NCBI GenBank assembly: GCA_018663165.1
Contig: JABJES010000194.1
Coordinates: 1-8,069, forward strand
Reading direction: 5' to 3'
DNA length: 8,069 bases
Origin: Rhodospirillaceae bacterium
GTDB taxonomy: Bacteria; Pseudomonadota; Alphaproteobacteria; UBA11136
Below, in pieces: positions 1 through 6,722 of this stretch. The position numbers were made by a program, and so were the translations under genes. A model generated the notes under the pieces. That model was not told the DNA's origin and did no database searches. It was given only the letters and a program-made list of their open reading frames with translations. Position 1 is the stretch's first letter; every line of letters begins with the position of its first letter.

Positions 1-359
1 CGCAGCCAGCACGGCGTCGTCGTGCAGACCTGCAGATGATGACGACCCACGGGCTCCAGGTTGAACATGGTGTAGAAGGCGGCAACTTCGTAAACCCTGA
101 TCGGTGCCATGCCGAGAATGCCGGCGACCCGGTCCATTGCAGCCTGGGACAGCCAGCCGCCCATCTGGCGTTGTGCCAGATCGAGTATCGGCATCACCGC
201 GCTTTCACAATGGTCGGCCGGATAGCGTTCGAGAATGCGGGAAATTTCCGCCGTGTTCTCAGAACTAAATTCAAAGCCATCGGGCGCACCCGCACCACCG
301 TTTCCAGACGCTCCCTGGCCAGCTCCTGCGCCGGTTGTTTTTTTATTTGCCGCACTCAC
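1..359 (-). CDS. nuoE: NADH-quinone oxidoreductase subunit E (24 kDa type), N-terminal part, cut by window edge
   Basis: NuoE carries the 2Fe-2S cluster N1a next to the FMN subunit NuoF in the NADH-oxidising arm of complex I, on the cytoplasmic side. My translation of the minus strand gives 119 residues before the window edge. It contains the family stretch FYTMFNLEPVGRHHLQVC near residues 93-112 and the first two cluster ligands, Cys112 and Cys117 (C-x4-C). The second ligand pair lies outside the window. The start is GTG at 359-357, sharing bases with the nuoD stop (GTGA overlap). An in-frame TGA lies six bases upstream, so no longer start exists, and GGAGA at 373-369 is a fitting ribosome binding site. 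Residues 10-28 are a Gly/Ala-rich low-complexity stretch ahead of the conserved domain. The identity is secure; the start is well supported. Confidence 0.93.
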   Translation of the reverse strand, partial: MSAANKKTTGAGAGQGASGNGGAGAPDGFEFSSENTAEISRILERYPADHCESAVMPILDLAQRQMGGWLSQAAMDRVAGILGMAPIRVYEVAAFYTMFNLEPVGRHHLQVCTTTPCWL

Positions 360-1534
360 CGGTCAATCTCTCCAAAAACGACGTCAAGGCTACCGATAAT
401 GGCCACCACATCGGCCAGCATATGCCCCTTCGACATAAAATCCAGCGCCTGAAGAAAAGCGTAACTGGGGGCGCGAATTTTGCAGCGATAAGGTTTATTC
501 GTGCCGTCGGCAACCAGATAAACACCGAACTCGCCCTTGGGTGCCTCCACCACCGTATAGGTTTCACCAGCTGGCACATGATAGCCCTCGGTATAGAGCT
601 TGAAGTGATGGATCAGCGCTTCCATCGAATTTTTCATCTCGGCGCGCTTGGGCGGTGAGACCTTGCCCTCTGCGCTTTGCACCGGCCCTTCGGGCATCTC
701 TACAATCGATTGTTTGATGATGCGCAGGCTCTGACGCATTTCCTCAACCCGCACAAGATAGCGATCAAAACAGTCGCCGGTCTTGCCGATGGGAATATCG
801 AAATCCATTGCCTCGTAGGCGTCATAGGGCTGAGACTTGCGCAAATCCCAGGGAAGACCGGAAGCGCGCAGACAGGGGCCGGAAAAACCCCAGTCCAACG
901 CCTGGGCTGCGGTGACCGTGCCGATATCGACGGTGCGCTGGCGAAAAATGCGGTTATCGGTGAGAAGGGTTTCCATGTCGTCGATATGATCAGGGAATTT
1001 TTCCGCCCAGGTGAGAATGTCCTCCGCCAGACCGGCGGGCATATCCTGATGCACACCACCGGGACGGAAATACGCGGCATGCAGACGAGCGCCGGACACC
1101 CGCTCATAAAACTCCATCATCTTTTCCCGTTCCTCGAACAACCACAGAAACGGCGTCATCGCCCCGACATCCAGCGCAAAGGTGGTAATATTGAGAATAT
1201 GGTTGAGGATGCGGGAAATCTCAGCATAGAGAACCCGGATATATTGCGCGCGGGGCGGCGCCGTAATACCGAGCAGCTTTTCCACCGCCAAAGCAAAGGC
1301 GTGTTCCTGACTCATCGGCGCCACATAGTCGAGCCTGTCGAAATAGGGAACCGCTTGAAGATAGGTCTTGTGCTCAATGAGTTTTTCAGTCCCTCGATGG
1401 AGCAGTCCGATATGAGGATCGGCGCGATCAACGATCTCGCCATCCATCTCCAGCACCAGACGCAAAACGCCATGGGCGGCGGGGTGTTGAGGCCCGAAAT
1501 TCAGAGAATAATTTTTGATCTGGCGTTCAGCCAT
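356..1534 (-). CDS. nuoD: NADH-quinone oxidoreductase subunit D (49 kDa type)
   Basis: NuoD is the 49 kDa subunit of complex I. With NuoB it forms the ubiquinone-binding pocket at the junction of the peripheral and membrane arms. The 392-residue protein is full length for the unfused family. Visible landmarks are GPQHPAAHG (residues 14-22) and the complex I 49 kDa signature LLHRGTEKL (44-52). By alignment from memory with the Thermus Nqo4 quinone ligands, His21 and Tyr70 are the expected quinone-contacting residues, with the same 49-residue spacing. The protein ends in the usual VVFGEIDR. I chose ATG 1534-1532, which overlaps the nuoC stop as TGATG, with GAGG at 1548-1545 as ribosome binding site. 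A TTG one codon upstream would add only a single residue. The stop overlaps the nuoE GTG start. Nothing is broken or missing. Confidence 0.97.
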   Translation of the reverse strand: MAERQIKNYSLNFGPQHPAAHGVLRLVLEMDGEIVDRADPHIGLLHRGTEKLIEHKTYLQAVPYFDRLDYVAPMSQEHAFALAVEKLLGITAPPRAQYIRVLYAEISRILNHILNITTFALDVGAMTPFLWLFEEREKMMEFYERVSGARLHAAYFRPGGVHQDMPAGLAEDILTWAEKFPDHIDDMETLLTDNRIFRQRTVDIGTVTAAQALDWGFSGPCLRASGLPWDLRKSQPYDAYEAMDFDIPIGKTGDCFDRYLVRVEEMRQSLRIIKQSIVEMPEGPVQSAEGKVSPPKRAEMKNSMEALIHHFKLYTEGYHVPAGETYTVVEAPKGEFGVYLVADGTNKPYRCKIRAPSYAFLQALDFMSKGHMLADVVAIIGSLDVVFGEIDR

Positions 1535-2151
1535 CAACTTTTTTCCTCAGGCGTGTCGGCCTTTTCATCGCCGGGCAGGATATGCTGAAGGCCTTCCCAG
1601 GGGCTGAGAAAATCAAAACTGCGATATTCCTGAGACAGCTTGACCGGCTCATAAACAACCCGCTTCAACTCATCGTCATAACGCAACTCGACAAATCCTG
1701 TCAGCGGAAAGTCCTTACGCAGGGGATAGCCTTCGAATCCGTAATCGGTGAGAATGCGGCGCAGATCAGGGTGATCCGAGAACATAATTCCAAACATGTC
1801 CCAGACTTCGCGCTCGAACCAACCGGCGGTGGAATGAATACCGGTGACGCTGGGCACTGGTGTCGACTCGTCGGTTTCGACCTTGACCCGGACCCGGTGA
1901 TTCTGGGCAATACTGAGAAGCTGATAGACAACTTCGAAACGCTTAGGCCGCTCTGGATAATCGACGCCGCAGATATCGATCAATACCTTGAATCGGCAAG
2001 CACTGTCATCACGGAGAAAGTTGAGAACCCGGACGATGGATTCCGTTTTCACGTACAGCACCAGTTCGCCGCCCTCATCAAGGACAGACAACACCTCATC
2101 TGGCAAAGCGCCGTGAATATGTTCACCAAGATCGTATAGGGTCTGTTCCAT
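1534..2151 (-). CDS. nuoC: NADH-quinone oxidoreductase subunit C (30 kDa type)
   Basis: NuoC is the 30 kDa scaffold subunit of the connecting module of complex I and packs against NuoD and NuoB; it binds no cofactor. The 205-residue product carries the 30 kDa signature region: FEREVWDMFGI at 112-122, followed by HPDLRRILTDYGFEG at 127-141 and PLRKDFPL at 143-150. It is a separate gene here, not the nuoCD fusion seen in Escherichia coli, and this is the usual alphaproteobacterial state. The start ATG lies 18 bases after the nuoB stop. The ribosome binding site is weak (GGA in TATGGAACTG), so coupling to nuoB translation is likely. The C-terminus ends in a charged, Glu/Lys-rich tail. The stop overlaps the nuoD start by one base. 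Confidence 0.97.
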   Translation of the reverse strand: MEQTLYDLGEHIHGALPDEVLSVLDEGGELVLYVKTESIVRVLNFLRDDSACRFKVLIDICGVDYPERPKRFEVVYQLLSIAQNHRVRVKVETDESTPVPSVTGIHSTAGWFEREVWDMFGIMFSDHPDLRRILTDYGFEGYPLRKDFPLTGFVELRYDDELKRVVYEPVKLSQEYRSFDFLSPWEGLQHILPGDEKADTPEEKS

Positions 2152-2169
2152 TCTCAGATCAGTTCCATA

Positions 2170-2724
2170 TCAACGCAGGATCGAACCGGTACGGCGGATT
2201 TTTTTCTGTAACTGTAGAACCCCGTAGAGCAGCGCCTCGGCCGTTGGCGGACAACCGGGAACATAGATATCCACCGGAACAATCCGGTCACACCCCCGCA
2301 CCACAGAATAGGAATAGTGATAATAGCCGCCACCATTGGCGCAACTGCCCATGGAGATAACCCAACGCGGTTCGGCCATCTGGTCGTAAACCTTGCGCAG
2401 GGCCGGTGCCATCTTGTTGGTCAATGTCCCGGCAACAATCATGACATCGGACTGGCGCGGCGACGGGCGAAAGACAATGCCGAAGCGATCATAATCATAG
2501 CGGCTGGCCGCCGACTGCATCATCTCAACCGCGCAACAGGCAAGACCGAAGGTCATAGGCCATAAAGAACCGGTACGCGCCCAGTTCACCAGATTATCAA
2601 GCTTGGCGACGATAAATCCTTTATCGGCCAACTCACCGGTAATACTGCTTACAAGAACATCCTGTTCGGTGCCGGGAAGAAGCACACCCTTGGGGCCTTG
2701 GCGAGAAGTCGAATCTATTCCCAT
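2170..2724 (-). CDS. nuoB: NADH-quinone oxidoreductase subunit B (20 kDa type, cluster N2)
   Basis: NuoB holds 4Fe-4S cluster N2, the last electron carrier before ubiquinone in complex I. The 184-residue protein shows all expected ligands: the tandem cysteines Cys63-Cys64 in GLACCAVEM, Cys128 in MGSCANGGG and Cys158 in VPGCPPTAEA. The conserved FRPSPRQSDVMIVAGT stretch lies at 85-100. The ATG start at 2724-2722 sits inside the end of nuoA, giving a 10-base overlap, and is preceded by AAGGGGG at 2738-2732 with seven bases of spacing. The gene therefore has its own strong ribosome binding site inside nuoA. The length is normal for alphaproteobacterial NuoB. No anomalies were seen. Confidence 0.98.
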   Translation of the reverse strand: MGIDSTSRQGPKGVLLPGTEQDVLVSSITGELADKGFIVAKLDNLVNWARTGSLWPMTFGLACCAVEMMQSAASRYDYDRFGIVFRPSPRQSDVMIVAGTLTNKMAPALRKVYDQMAEPRWVISMGSCANGGGYYHYSYSVVRGCDRIVPVDIYVPGCPPTAEALLYGVLQLQKKIRRTGSILR

Positions 2725-3080
2725 TCAAGAGCCCCCTTCCGCCATTCATAAATAAACCCGATCGTCAGGACGCCGAGAAAAAAGACCATCGACCAAAATC
2801 CAAAAAGACCGATGTCGCCAAGCGCCACGGCCCAGGGAAAAAGAAAGGCGACCTCAAGATCAAAAATAATGAAGAGAAGGGCGACGAGATAAAAACGAAC
2901 ATCAAACCGGCCCCGTGAGTCTTCGAAAGGTTCGAACCCGCATTCATAGGGAGAAAGCTTTTCCGTATCGGGATGCTGGGGAGCAATGATCCAGGACGCA
3001 AGCAGGATAAATCCGGCCAAACCAAAGGCGATAAAAAAGAAGACAAGAATCGGCAGGTATTCGGCGAGAAAGCTAGTCAA
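2715..3080 (-). CDS. nuoA: NADH-quinone oxidoreductase subunit A (ND3 type), TTG start
   Basis: NuoA is the ND3-type membrane subunit of complex I, with three transmembrane helices near the quinone entrance. Hydrophobic helices are visible at about residues 8-32, 60-83 and 90-112. The loop between the first two contains the conserved SPYECGFEPF with Cys47, the switch-loop cysteine region of ND3, and FDLEVAFLFPW follows at 73-83. The frame stays open upstream to a GTG at 3167-3165, which would give 150 residues. I prefer TTG 3080-3078 for three reasons: it gives 121 residues, typical for the family; the protein then starts right before the conserved FLAEYLPILVF; and AGGGA lies nine bases upstream. 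The extra 29 residues of the long form look like untranslated leader. The identity is certain, the start less so. Confidence 0.95.
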   Translation of the reverse strand: MTSFLAEYLPILVFFFIAFGLAGFILLASWIIAPQHPDTEKLSPYECGFEPFEDSRGRFDVRFYLVALLFIIFDLEVAFLFPWAVALGDIGLFGFWSMVFFLGVLTIGFIYEWRKGALEWE

Positions 3081-3089
3081 TCTAATAAA

Positions 3090-3094
3090 TCCCT
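3090..3094 (-). promoter_or_regulatory. Ribosome binding site supporting the TTG start of nuoA
   Basis: AGGGA lies nine bases before the TTG at 3080-3078. No comparable purine-rich site precedes the alternative GTG at 3167, so this site favours the 121-residue NuoA. Confidence 0.6.
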
Positions 3095-3205
3095 GTCTGG
3101 CCCTGGCTGGTATGAGCAGCAGCCACTGCGACCCATGTGAGCAAATACCACCGAACCCGAAATACACTTCAGGTCGGGGATATCACACCCATATATTGTA
3201 GAGGC

Positions 3206-3234
3206 ATTATAGAAAGCGATTGCCCGGAAGGAAA
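3206..3234 (-). promoter_or_regulatory. Candidate sigma70-type promoter of the nuo operon
   Basis: A perfect -10 hexamer TATAAT (3211-3206) follows a weak -35 hexamer TTTCCT (3234-3229, three of six matches) after 17 bases. It lies between the terminator of the tRNA unit and nuoA, with no other gene between, which is where the operon promoter should be. Transcription would start near 3199, leaving a leader of about 119 bases to the TTG start of nuoA, or about 32 to the GTG alternative. This is inferred from sequence only. Confidence 0.5.
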
Positions 3235-3257
3235 GCCGGATCAGCATTAAAAAGACT

Positions 3258-3282
3258 AAAAAAGCCCTTGATTCATCAAGGG
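3258..3282 (-). terminator. Rho-independent terminator after tRNA-Asp
   Basis: On the minus strand, CCCTTGA (3282-3276) pairs with TCAAGGG (3271-3265) around a four-base loop, followed by C and six Ts (3263-3258). It lies 49 bases beyond the 3' end of tRNA-Asp and ahead of the nuo promoter, so it separates the tRNA unit from the nuo operon. The plus strand has only four Ts after the stem, so the minus orientation is favoured. Confidence 0.8.
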
Positions 3283-3330
3283 GTTTTGACAGACCTGTGG
3301 AAATGGGGATGGTTGGATTAATCGGGAAAA

Positions 3331-3407
<77 letters not shown>

Positions 3408-3451
3408 ATTGGAACCGCAAAAAATTACGGTGAAACAACTGAGGAGGCGTT

Positions 3452-3480
3452 CTTCTACGGCCCCCCCTTCAAGCTGTCAA
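3452..3480 (-). promoter_or_regulatory. Candidate promoter for tRNA-Asp
   Basis: The consensus -35 hexamer TTGACA (3480-3475), a 17-base spacer and the -10 hexamer TAGAAG (3457-3452, four of six) lie in the spacer between the two tRNA genes. A transcript would begin near 3445, about 38 bases before mature tRNA-Asp. The spacer contains an unbroken run of seven G. It suggests that tRNA-Asp can be transcribed without tRNA-Val. Confidence 0.6.
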
Positions 3481-3561
3481 GCGGTTGGCGTGAAAAACTC
3501 GCCTCTACGGCAATAAGGGGGCCTTCAAGGCCACTTTAGAGTCCTGTTTTACCCATCTTCA

Positions 3562-3637
3562 TGGTGGGCGGTGACGGGTTTGAACCGCCGACCCTCTCGA
3601 TGTAAACGAGATGCTCTACCAGCTGAGCTAACCGCCC
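3562..3637 (-). tRNA. tRNA-Val (anticodon TAC)
   Basis: This is a complete 76-base tRNA with encoded CCA. The acceptor stem GGGCGGT pairs perfectly with ACCGCCC, with A as discriminator base. The D arm is AGCTCAGCTGGTAGAGC, the anticodon stem TCTCG/CGAGA encloses TTTACAT with anticodon TAC, and the T arm contains GGTTCAAACC. It decodes valine GTA and, by wobble, GTG. It lies between the terminator of hup and tRNA-Asp. I see no convincing promoter directly upstream; TTGACC at 3677-3672 has no good -10 partner. Confidence 0.98.
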
Positions 3638-3692
3638 TCAATCATGAATACCGGGACCGTGCCTACCCTGCCGGTCAAAATCAAGGGGAACC

Positions 3693-3730
3693 ATAAAAGA
3701 ATGCCGGCCGTTTTTCAACGACCGGCACTC
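3693..3730 (-). terminator. Rho-independent terminator of hup
   Basis: On the minus strand a 14-base stem (arms 3730-3717 and 3712-3699, two G-U wobbles, otherwise complementary) closes a GAAA tetraloop and is followed by TTTT (3698-3695). It lies 45 bases after the hup stop codon and ahead of tRNA-Val. It is one of the strongest terminator-like structures in the window, though the T tract is short. Confidence 0.85.
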
Positions 3731-3734
3731 CCGA

Positions 3735-3750
3735 CGCCCCCGGAGGGGCG
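3735..3750 (-). other. Stable hairpin with TCCG tetraloop in the hup 3' untranslated region
   Basis: CGCCCC and GGGGCG form a six-base stem around TCCG, a UNCG-type tetraloop closed by C-G. No T tract follows, so it is not itself a terminator. It sits between the hup stop and the main terminator and may protect the 3' end of the mRNA. That function is an inference. Confidence 0.55.
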
Positions 3751-3774
3751 AATATAAAACTCGAAATTCAGTGC

Positions 3775-4047
3775 TTAGTTCACAGCATCCTTCAGAGCCT
3801 TACCGGCCTTGAACTTTGGAACCTTACAAGCGGGAATCTGAATTTTCTCGCCAGTGCGGGGATTACGGCCCTCAGAGGCGCGACGGTCTGTCACGCTGAA
3901 GGTGCCGAATCCAACAAGACGCACCTCGGTGCCACCGCTCATGGATGTGGTAATAGCATCAAGCGTTGCATCAACGGCTTTTGCAGCATCGGCTTTGGAA
4001 ATATCTGCGCTAGATGCAACAGACGCAACAAGATCATTTTTATTCAC
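3775..4047 (-). CDS. hup: HU family DNA-binding protein, GTG start
   Basis: HU is a small dimeric nucleoid protein that bends and compacts DNA without strong sequence preference. The 90-residue product is the standard length. It starts MNKNDLVASV, has the alternating helices of the dimer core, the family signature GFGTFSVTDRRASEGRNPRT (46-65) and the flexible DNA-binding arm with GRNPRTGEKI at 60-69, including the intercalating Pro63. A Cys is present at position 74, where Ser or Thr would be more usual in my memory of the family. The start is GTG at 4047-4045, six bases after the very strong ribosome binding site GAGGGGGGAG. The gene lies between lon and the tRNA pair with its own terminator. 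HU rather than IHF is favoured by the sequence; hupB is the usual name at this locus. Confidence 0.96.
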   Translation of the reverse strand: MNKNDLVASVASSADISKADAAKAVDATLDAITTSMSGGTEVRLVGFGTFSVTDRRASEGRNPRTGEKIQIPACKVPKFKAGKALKDAVN

Positions 4048-4053
4048 TGTGTA

Positions 4054-4063
4054 CTCCCCCCTC
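4054..4063 (-). promoter_or_regulatory. Very strong ribosome binding site deciding the GTG start of hup
   Basis: GAGGGGGGAG lies six bases before GTG 4047-4045. It fits the high expression expected of HU and fixes the non-ATG start, since the only nearby ATG is out of frame. Confidence 0.8.
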
Positions 4064-4081
4064 TTTTAAGTGCGGGATGAA

Positions 4082-4110
4082 AATAGAAGTTCATTAAACT
4101 GGTTTGTCTA
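4082..4110 (-). promoter_or_regulatory. Candidate proximal promoter of hup
   Basis: TAGACA (4110-4105, five of six to the -35 consensus), a 17-base spacer and TCTATT (4087-4082, four of six to TATAAT) lie upstream of hup. A start near 4075 would give a leader of about 28 bases. This is sequence inference only. Confidence 0.4.
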
Positions 4111-4121
4111 GAACTGGACCG

Positions 4122-4149
4122 CTTCACCATAAGGTATTCCCCGGTGAAG
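4122..4149. repeat. Inverted repeat CTTCACC/GGTGAAG upstream of hup
   Basis: Two perfect seven-base arms (4122-4128 and 4143-4149) are separated by 14 bases. The element lies between the two candidate hup promoters. It could be an operator, or a hairpin at the 5' end of a transcript from the distal promoter. The arms are seen directly; the role is inferred. Confidence 0.5.
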
Positions 4150-4156
4150 AGGTGCG

Positions 4157-4186
4157 AGTTTAGATGGGAAAAAACAGATTCGTCAA
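4157..4186 (-). promoter_or_regulatory. Candidate distal promoter of hup
   Basis: TTGACG (4186-4181, five of six) and TAAACT (4162-4157, four of six) are separated by 18 bases. Transcription would begin near 4150, exactly at the edge of the CTTCACC/GGTGAAG inverted repeat, and give a leader of about 100 bases. It is weaker than a consensus promoter and not tested. Confidence 0.35.
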
Positions 4187-4234
4187 TCACGGAAACAAGG
4201 TTTTCCCCAGCTTTTTTTACCCCCTTAAATTGAC

Positions 4235-4265
4235 AAAAATTAGCTGTAGCGACCTTTTCAACAGC
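4235..4265 (-). terminator. Weak candidate terminator of lon
   Basis: GCTGT (4265-4261) and ACAGC (4247-4243) can pair around a 13-base loop and are followed by TAATTTTT. It starts directly after the lon stop codon. The stem is short and the loop large, so some read-through into hup is possible. Confidence 0.3.
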
Positions 4266-4268
4266 AGA

Positions 4269-6698
4269 TCAGTGGGTTACGAAGCTGTCATGATCCTTAT
4301 CCTTCGAAGCCTCAGCCAGAGCATCTTTCTGGTCTTCCTCGGTCCACTCAATGGGAACCAGTGGTGAGACCAGTGCTTTTTCCAAAACCTCGTCAACAGT
4401 CGATACAGGAATAATCTCCATACCCTTCTTTACATTGTCAGGAATCTCGGCCAGATCCTTTTCATTCTCTTTCGGAATAATGACCGTTTTGATTCCCCCC
4501 CTGAGTGCTGCGAGAAGTTTTTCCTTCAGGCCGCCGATAGGAAGAACCCGACCACGCAGGGTTATCTCGCCAGTCATGGCGACATCTTTATGCACAGGAA
4601 TACCGGTCAGGGCGGAAACGATCGATGTACACATGGCCACCCCGGCCGAAGGGCCGTCCTTGGGCGTTGCCCCCTCGGGTACATGAACATGAATATCGCG
4701 TTTTTCAAAGATCGTCGGCTTAATACCAAAGGCAATCGAACGGGAACGGACAAAACTGCGCGCCGCCTGAACCGATTCCTTCATCACATCGCCAAGGGTG
4801 CCAGTATGGGAGATTGCCCCTTTACCGGGCATCGTAACGGCCTCAATACAGAGTAATTCGCCACCCACTTCAGTCCAGGCAAGCCCGGTGGTGACGCCAA
4901 CCAGGCTCTCTTCTTCGACTTCACCGTAGCTAAAGCGCCGAACTCCGGCATATTTAGCGAGATTACGCGATGTGACTGTGACTTTTTTCTTCGACGACAT
5001 CAGCACTTCCTTCACCGCCTTGCGGGTCAGGTTGGCGATCTCGCGCTCCAGGTTACGCACCCCGGCCTCGCGGGTGTAATAGCGAACGATGTCATGAACG
5101 GCGCTGTCGGAGATTGACCACTCACCTTTTTTCAGACCGTGATTTTTGATCTGTTTGGGGATCAGGTGGCGCTTGGCGATCTCAACCTTTTCATCCTCGG
5201 TGTAACCGGAAATACGGATGATCTCCATGCGATCAAGAAGCGGCTGGGGCATCCGCATGGTATTGGCCGTGGTAACGAACATGACATCTGAAAGATCGTA
5301 ATCAACCTCTAGATAATGGTCGTTAAAAGAGCTGTTCTGCTCAGGATCGAGAACTTCCAGAAGTGCCGAGGCCGGGTCTCCGCGCCAGTCAGCGCCAAGC
5401 TTGTCCACCTCATCAAGCAGGAATAGAGGGTTGGAATATTTGGCCTTTTTCATGCCCTGGATAACCTTGCCCGGCATTGACCCTATATAAGTACGTCGGT
5501 GACCGCGTATTTCCGACTCATCACGCACGCCGCCAAGCGACATACGGACAAAATTCCGTCCCGTAGCACGCGCCAGAGATTTTCCCAGCGAGGTCTTGCC
5601 GACACCCGGCGGACCGACAAGGCAGAGGATCGGCCCCTTCATCTTTTTCATCCGCAATTGCACGGCAAGATATTCGATGATCCGTTCCTTGACCTTTTCC
5701 AGACCGAAATGGTCGGCATCAAGAATCTTGACCGCCTTTTTCAGGTCGCGGTTGGCCCGCGAGCGCTTTTGCCAGGGAATAGAAAGAATCCAGTCGAGAT
5801 AATTGCGCACAACCGTCGCCTCGGCCGACATCGGGCTCATGTTCTTGAGCTTTTTAATCTCGGTCGTCGTCTTTTCGAGGGCTTCCTTCGACAGTTTGGT
5901 CTTCTTGAGGCGCTCTTCTATTTCTGAAACCTCGTCGCGACCCTCGTCGATCTCGCCGAGTTCCTTCTGAATCGCCTTCATCTGTTCATTGAGATAATAC
6001 TCGCGCTGAGTCTTGTCCATCTGGCGCTTGACCCGGTTACGAATGCGCTTTTCCACCTGCAGAACGCCGATCTCACCTTCCATATAGGAAAAGACCTTTT
6101 CCAGACGTTCGGTGACCGATTCAGTCTCAAGAAGCTCCTGTTTTTCGGGAATCTTCAAGGCCAGATGCGAAGCCACCGTATCGGCGAGCTTGCAGGGGTC
6201 CTCAATCTGGTTGATCGAGACCATCACCTCTGGCGGGATCTTTCGGTTGAGCTTTATATACTGTTCAAACTGGCCAATTACCGTACGCGATAAGGCTTCG
6301 ACCTCCTGATCGTCAGCAACACCGTCAGGCAGAATTTCGGCATAGGCCTGAAAGAAATCCTTGTTCTCGCGATAGTCGGTAATCTTGGCGCGCTCACCAC
6401 CCTCAACCAATACCTTTACTGTGCCATCGGGTAATTTAAGCAATTGCAGAACCGTGCCGATAGTACCGACGGTATAGATGTCCTCTGGGGTCGGGTCATC
6501 CTGAGCAGCATTTTTCTGGGCAACCAGAAGGATCTGTTTGTCATCGCGCATAACATCTTCAAGGGCGCGAACAGATTTATCGCGACCGACGAAAAGAGGC
6601 ACGATCATATGCGGAAAAACGACAATGTCCCGAAGCGGGAGAACGGGATATACGGCGGAGCTCACCGGTTCGGGGGTCTCAAGTTCATTATCGGACAT
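4269..6698 (-). CDS. lon: ATP-dependent protease Lon
   Basis: Lon is a cytoplasmic hexameric AAA+ serine protease that unfolds and degrades damaged and short-lived regulatory proteins. The 809-residue protein is full length. The N-terminal substrate-binding domain begins near residue 15 (YPVLPLRDIVVFPHMIVPLFVG) and continues through a charged helical, coiled-coil-like stretch around 185-285. The AAA+ module has Walker A GPPGVGKT (362-369), Walker B LFLLDEVD (425-432) and the GHRRTYIGSMPG segment (399-410). The protease domain has the catalytic dyad Ser684 in KDGPSAGVAM and Lys727 in GGLKEK, with the same 43-residue spacing as E. coli Lon. The C-terminal tail is acidic and poorly conserved. 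ATG 6698-6696 has only a weak ribosome binding site (AGAAAGA). It follows clpX across a 365-base gap with its own candidate promoter, so it is probably transcribed separately. Confidence 0.98.
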   Translation of the reverse strand: MSDNELETPEPVSSAVYPVLPLRDIVVFPHMIVPLFVGRDKSVRALEDVMRDDKQILLVAQKNAAQDDPTPEDIYTVGTIGTVLQLLKLPDGTVKVLVEGGERAKITDYRENKDFFQAYAEILPDGVADDQEVEALSRTVIGQFEQYIKLNRKIPPEVMVSINQIEDPCKLADTVASHLALKIPEKQELLETESVTERLEKVFSYMEGEIGVLQVEKRIRNRVKRQMDKTQREYYLNEQMKAIQKELGEIDEGRDEVSEIEERLKKTKLSKEALEKTTTEIKKLKNMSPMSAEATVVRNYLDWILSIPWQKRSRANRDLKKAVKILDADHFGLEKVKERIIEYLAVQLRMKKMKGPILCLVGPPGVGKTSLGKSLARATGRNFVRMSLGGVRDESEIRGHRRTYIGSMPGKVIQGMKKAKYSNPLFLLDEVDKLGADWRGDPASALLEVLDPEQNSSFNDHYLEVDYDLSDVMFVTTANTMRMPQPLLDRMEIIRISGYTEDEKVEIAKRHLIPKQIKNHGLKKGEWSISDSAVHDIVRYYTREAGVRNLEREIANLTRKAVKEVLMSSKKKVTVTSRNLAKYAGVRRFSYGEVEEESLVGVTTGLAWTEVGGELLCIEAVTMPGKGAISHTGTLGDVMKESVQAARSFVRSRSIAFGIKPTIFEKRDIHVHVPEGATPKDGPSAGVAMCTSIVSALTGIPVHKDVAMTGEITLRGRVLPIGGLKEKLLAALRGGIKTVIIPKENEKDLAEIPDNVKKGMEIIPVSTVDEVLEKALVSPLVPIEWTEEDQKDALAEASKDKDHDSFVTH

Positions 6699-6722
6699 CT
6701 AGCGATTCTTTCTGTTAATTAG

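Noticed and set aside
677..1588. A 303-codon plus-strand frame opposite nuoD
   Set aside because: It is the antisense shadow of nuoD, whose minus-strand frame has unmistakable complex I signatures.
1582..2139. A 185-codon plus-strand frame opposite nuoC
   Set aside because: It is an antisense shadow; the minus strand carries the NuoC signature and couples with its neighbours.
3638..3692. A promoter for tRNA-Val using TTGACC at 3677-3672
   Set aside because: No acceptable -10 hexamer lies 16 to 18 bases downstream; the nearest AT-rich stretch is too far away.
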